Positions 4,341 to 6,485 of a DNA stretch of 6,485 bases are shown in pieces. The DNA is from QQUD01 sp039029915 (GTDB lineage Bacteria > Chloroflexota > Anaerolineae > Promineifilales > Promineifilaceae). Position numbers and translations under genes: made by a program. The stretch spans positions 1-6,485 of the forward strand of contig JBCCFD010000449.1 of the NCBI GenBank assembly GCA_039029915.1, read 5' to 3'. The notes beneath the pieces are model-generated. The model was given only the letters and a program-made list of their open reading frames with translations. It was not told the DNA's origin and made no database searches. Position 1 is the first letter of the stretch, and each line of letters opens with the position of its first letter.

Positions 4341-6350
4341 ATGATTGCAGATTTAGGATTTACGGCCGTTCTTGTTGCCTTTCTTGCTTCGGTTTATACC
4401 ATCGGAGCAGCTTGGTATGGCAAACAAAAAGATGATATTCGCTGGGTCATGAGCGCCCGCAATGCAACCGTCGCGACCTTTCCGCTCTTGGGATTGGCCT
4501 GTGGTTTATTGATTACGCTCCTCGTCACCGGCGACTTTTCCATTGAATACGTGTGGCGCGTCAGCAGCATTGACATGCCCCAATATTTAAAAGTTACAGC
4601 GATGTGGGGAGGGCAGGCTGGCTCACTGCTCTTGTGGAACTTTATCTTAGCGGCATTTACGGCCGTTGCCATGGCCCAAAAATGGAACAATCAAAAAGAG
4701 CTCATGCCCTACGCGCTCATGATCGCCGCCACCACCCAAATCTTCTTCTTACTGCTGACCCTCTTTTTAGAAAACCCCTTTGCCCGACTGGAGGTCGTCC
4801 CACCTAATGGTAACGGACTGAACCCGCTACTGCGTCATCCAGGCATGATTATTCATCCCCCCATGCTTTACTTAGGGTATGTTGGCTTTGTCGTACCTTA
4901 CATCTTCGCAATGGCCGCCCTCATGTCGGGCAAGCTAGATGACGGCTGGATCAAGACCACCCGCCGCTGGACGCTCGTGGCGTGGCTCTTCTTAAGCCTC
5001 GGCATTATTCTTGGCGGTCGCTGGGCGTATGATGTTTTAGGCTGGGGTGGCTATTGGGCGTGGGACCCCGTTGAAAATGCATCCTTTATGCCTTGGCTAT
5101 CTGGCACCGCATTTTTACACTCCGCCATCATCCAAGAAAAACGCAACATTTTTAAAGTGTGGAATATGTCGCTCATCATCTTAACTTATTTACTGGTGGT
5201 GTACGGCACATTCATCGTTCGAAGCGGCATTATTTCGTCCGTTCACTCATTTGCGCAATCTGCCGTTGGTCCCTACTTCTTCGCGTTCTTGGGTATTATG
5301 ACGGTTCTGTCGCTCTATTGGCTTTTCAAAAGAATCGAAGATTTAGGTACCGAAAACACCCTTGATTCCTTTTTCTCCCGTGAAGCGGCCTTTTTACTAA
5401 ACAACTTCATCTTTATCGCTATTCTTGTTATTGTTTTTGTACTGACAAATTTCCCCATCATTTCAGAGATTTTCACCAACGAGCGCTCATTTGTGGGTCC
5501 ACCCGTTTATGAGCAGGCACTCGCCCCACTGTTTGGGGTCATGGTGCTGTTGATGGGCGTTGCGCCGCTCACCGCCTGGTACAAAACCAGCCCCGAGCGC
5601 ATTGGCATGCCGCTTCGCTGGCCCGCACTAGCAGCAACGCTTTTTGTCATTGGGCTGCTCGTTTATGGTATCCGTGAATATGGTGGCTTAGCCGGCATTT
5701 GGGTTATCTCCTTCTCGGTCATTTTAACTCTCTTAGAATTTTGGAAAGGCACCCGCTCCCGCATGAACCGAGGTGAAAGCGCGTGGAAAGCATTTTCAAC
5801 GCTAATGACGCGTAATCGTCGACGCTATGGTGGCTATTGGATTCACATGGGCGTCTTGATAATGGCGTTTGGCATCATTGGGGTTGAGATATTCCAGAGC
5901 GAAACCCAAATCCGCCTACAGCGCGGTGAATCCATTGGGCTAGGTCGTTATGAAATGGTGTTTAACGGGATGTCTGAATTTCCCGGCCCCGATGATTTGA
6001 TTATCTCGCAGGCGGTCGTTGATGTCTTCGAAAATGGGGAATACGTTCGCACGCTCACCCCGCGCACAGAACTATACACGCGCACCCAACAGCCCATGAC
6101 GATTCCAGCGGCTGTATCAACCATTTTTGATGATTTTTACATTCTTGTGGTGAATTGGGAAGGCGTTTCCGCTAATGCAGCCACGTTCCGCCTCTATTTG
6201 AACCCGCTTATCAATTGGGTGTGGGCGGGTGGTATGGTGTTTGTTATCGGAACGCTAATTGCCGCTTGGCCTGAAGCGGAGAAGAAAAAGCCTGTGGCCG
6301 CCCCAAAGCGCAAGCGCGTTCAACGGCCGTTACCTTCACCAACTGACTAA
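4341..6350 (+). CDS. ccmF: Cytochrome c haem lyase subunit CcmF
   Basis: CcmF is the polytopic haem lyase of System I: it takes haem from holo-CcmE and catalyses thioether bond formation with the CxxCH of apocytochrome c. This 669-residue protein is full length with many membrane segments. The WWD haem-handling domain lies at about residues 225-252 (GGRWAYDVLGWGGYWAWD followed by PVENASFMPW). The four functional histidines known from E. coli CcmF have clear counterparts: His172 (IIHPPMLY) and His302 (SVHSF) for the stable membrane haem b, and His260 (FLHS) and His502 (YWIHMG) flanking the external haem site. An external domain spans about 520-620, followed by a last membrane segment (about 622-643) and a basic cytoplasmic tail rich in Lys, Arg and Pro. 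ATG 4341 fits the usual family N-terminus (MIADLGFTAVL) though no Shine-Dalgarno precedes it. It follows ccmE and precedes another exported protein, consistent with a ccm operon. Confidence 0.97.
   Translation: MIADLGFTAVLVAFLASVYTIGAAWYGKQKDDIRWVMSARNATVATFPLLGLACGLLITLLVTGDFSIEYVWRVSSIDMPQYLKVTAMWGGQAGSLLLWNFILAAFTAVAMAQKWNNQKELMPYALMIAATTQIFFLLLTLFLENPFARLEVVPPNGNGLNPLLRHPGMIIHPPMLYLGYVGFVVPYIFAMAALMSGKLDDGWIKTTRRWTLVAWLFLSLGIILGGRWAYDVLGWGGYWAWDPVENASFMPWLSGTAFLHSAIIQEKRNIFKVWNMSLIILTYLLVVYGTFIVRSGIISSVHSFAQSAVGPYFFAFLGIMTVLSLYWLFKRIEDLGTENTLDSFFSREAAFLLNNFIFIAILVIVFVLTNFPIISEIFTNERSFVGPPVYEQALAPLFGVMVLLMGVAPLTAWYKTSPERIGMPLRWPALAATLFVIGLLVYGIREYGGLAGIWVISFSVILTLLEFWKGTRSRMNRGESAWKAFSTLMTRNRRRYGGYWIHMGVLIMAFGIIGVEIFQSETQIRLQRGESIGLGRYEMVFNGMSEFPGPDDLIISQAVVDVFENGEYVRTLTPRTELYTRTQQPMTIPAAVSTIFDDFYILVVNWEGVSANAATFRLYLNPLINWVWAGGMVFVIGTLIAAWPEAEKKKPVAAPKRKRVQRPLPSPTD
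4361..4370. repeat. ACGGCCGT palindrome (variant TACGGCCGTT)
   Basis: Copy 20 bases into ccmF, read as Thr-Ala-Val within GFTAVLV. The 8-bp core is exact, while the left flank is T in place of A. Confidence 0.8.
4658..4667. repeat. ACGGCCGT palindrome (variant TACGGCCGTT)
   Basis: Second copy in ccmF, read as Thr-Ala-Val within AAFTAVAM in a membrane segment, with the same T left flank as the copy at 4361. Confidence 0.8.
6322..6331. repeat. AACGGCCGTT palindrome
   Basis: Copy near the 3' end of ccmF, read as Gln-Arg-Pro-Leu in the basic tail, so not in the Thr-Ala-Val frame. Confidence 0.85.
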
Positions 6351-6419
6351 ATGAACCGAAGTTCCCGCCTAGAATAAAACGACGGCTAAAAAGTTCGTTA
6401 CATTAAGAATGGGTAGATG

Positions 6420-6485
6420 ATGAAAAGAAACTCCTTTTTTCAATTTTGTTTAATGATTGCTTTGCTGCTGGTAACGGCCGTTACC
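6420..6485 (+). CDS. 5' end of an exported or membrane-anchored protein, cut by the window edge
   Basis: The first 22 codons read MKRNSFFQFCLMIALLLVTA and continue off the window. Two positive residues followed by a hydrophobic stretch make this a signal peptide or membrane anchor. ATG codons at 6417 and 6420 are both possible; 6420 has the better spacing to a weak GGG (6411-6413). It starts 69 bases after the ccmF stop with no terminator between, so it probably belongs to the same operon. In many ccm clusters the gene after ccmF is ccmG (a thiol-disulfide reductase) or ccmH, and either would fit such an N-terminus, but nothing in these 22 residues is diagnostic. Confidence 0.6.
   Translation, partial: MKRNSFFQFCLMIALLLVTAVT
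6471..6484. repeat. 14-bp perfect palindrome GTAACGGCCGTTAC
   Basis: The longest palindrome in the set built on AACGGCCGTT. It lies inside the signal peptide of the partial gene, where it is read as Val-Thr-Ala-Val-Thr. Confidence 0.85.

Noticed and set aside
4394..4690. 98-codon open reading frame (-) inside ccmF, and smaller + frames at 4604-4807 and 5159-5365
   Set aside because: Shadows of ccmF, a strongly conserved full-length gene.
1..6485. Search for a new defence, mobile or biosynthetic system
   Set aside because: All clear genes belong to housekeeping or cytochrome-maturation families; there is no nuclease, reverse transcriptase, integrase, toxin pair or transposase. The unusual signals are DNA repeats.

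Overview
This 6,485-base window looks like an ordinary chromosomal segment from a bacterium with an aerobic or otherwise cytochrome-rich lifestyle. I infer a member of the Chloroflexota, perhaps an Anaerolineae or Ardenticatenia-like lineage. The grounds are the mix of proteins (a GIN-domain lipoprotein, a DUF2007 protein, and a CcmE with a Cys-x3-Tyr haem site) and a strongly over-represented palindrome, AACGGCCGTT. The taxonomic call comes from memory and was not tested. There are no tRNA or rRNA genes, transposase genes, phage genes or CRISPR array.

Layout: positions 1-459 hold no gene but contain several inverted repeats and a short array of 9-bp units. A DUF899 thioredoxin-fold protein follows (460-1155, +). 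It converges on a YgfZ/GcvT-like folate-binding protein (about 2111 down to 1152, -), and the two stop codons overlap in the four bases CTAA. Divergent from ygfZ is a lipoprotein with seven Gly-Ser-Gly turns (2262-2987, +), a GIN-domain (DUF2807) protein, closed by a perfect 14-bp hairpin. Positions 2988-3496 are non-coding and hold that hairpin, an 80-base imperfect long-stem structure, an AT-rich stretch, and a promoter with a consensus TATAAT.

From that promoter runs a cytochrome c maturation (System I, Ccm) operon: a small DUF2007 protein (3497-3781), ccmE (3788-4273), ccmF (4341-6350), and the start of another exported protein cut by the window edge (6420 onward). CcmE is the membrane-anchored haem chaperone. 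CcmF is the haem lyase that takes haem from CcmE and attaches it to apocytochrome c. CcmE uses Cys147-x3-Tyr151 in place of the classical His-x3-Tyr, which points to the variant Ccm pathway known from Desulfovibrio and some archaea.

The strongest signal not explained by genes is the palindrome. ACGGCCGT occurs nine times in 6.5 kb, where about 0.1 would be expected by chance. Seven of the nine are read in one frame as Thr-Ala-Val. It behaves like a lineage-specific over-represented palindrome comparable in style to HIP1 of cyanobacteria. I see no evidence of a new defence or mobile system here.
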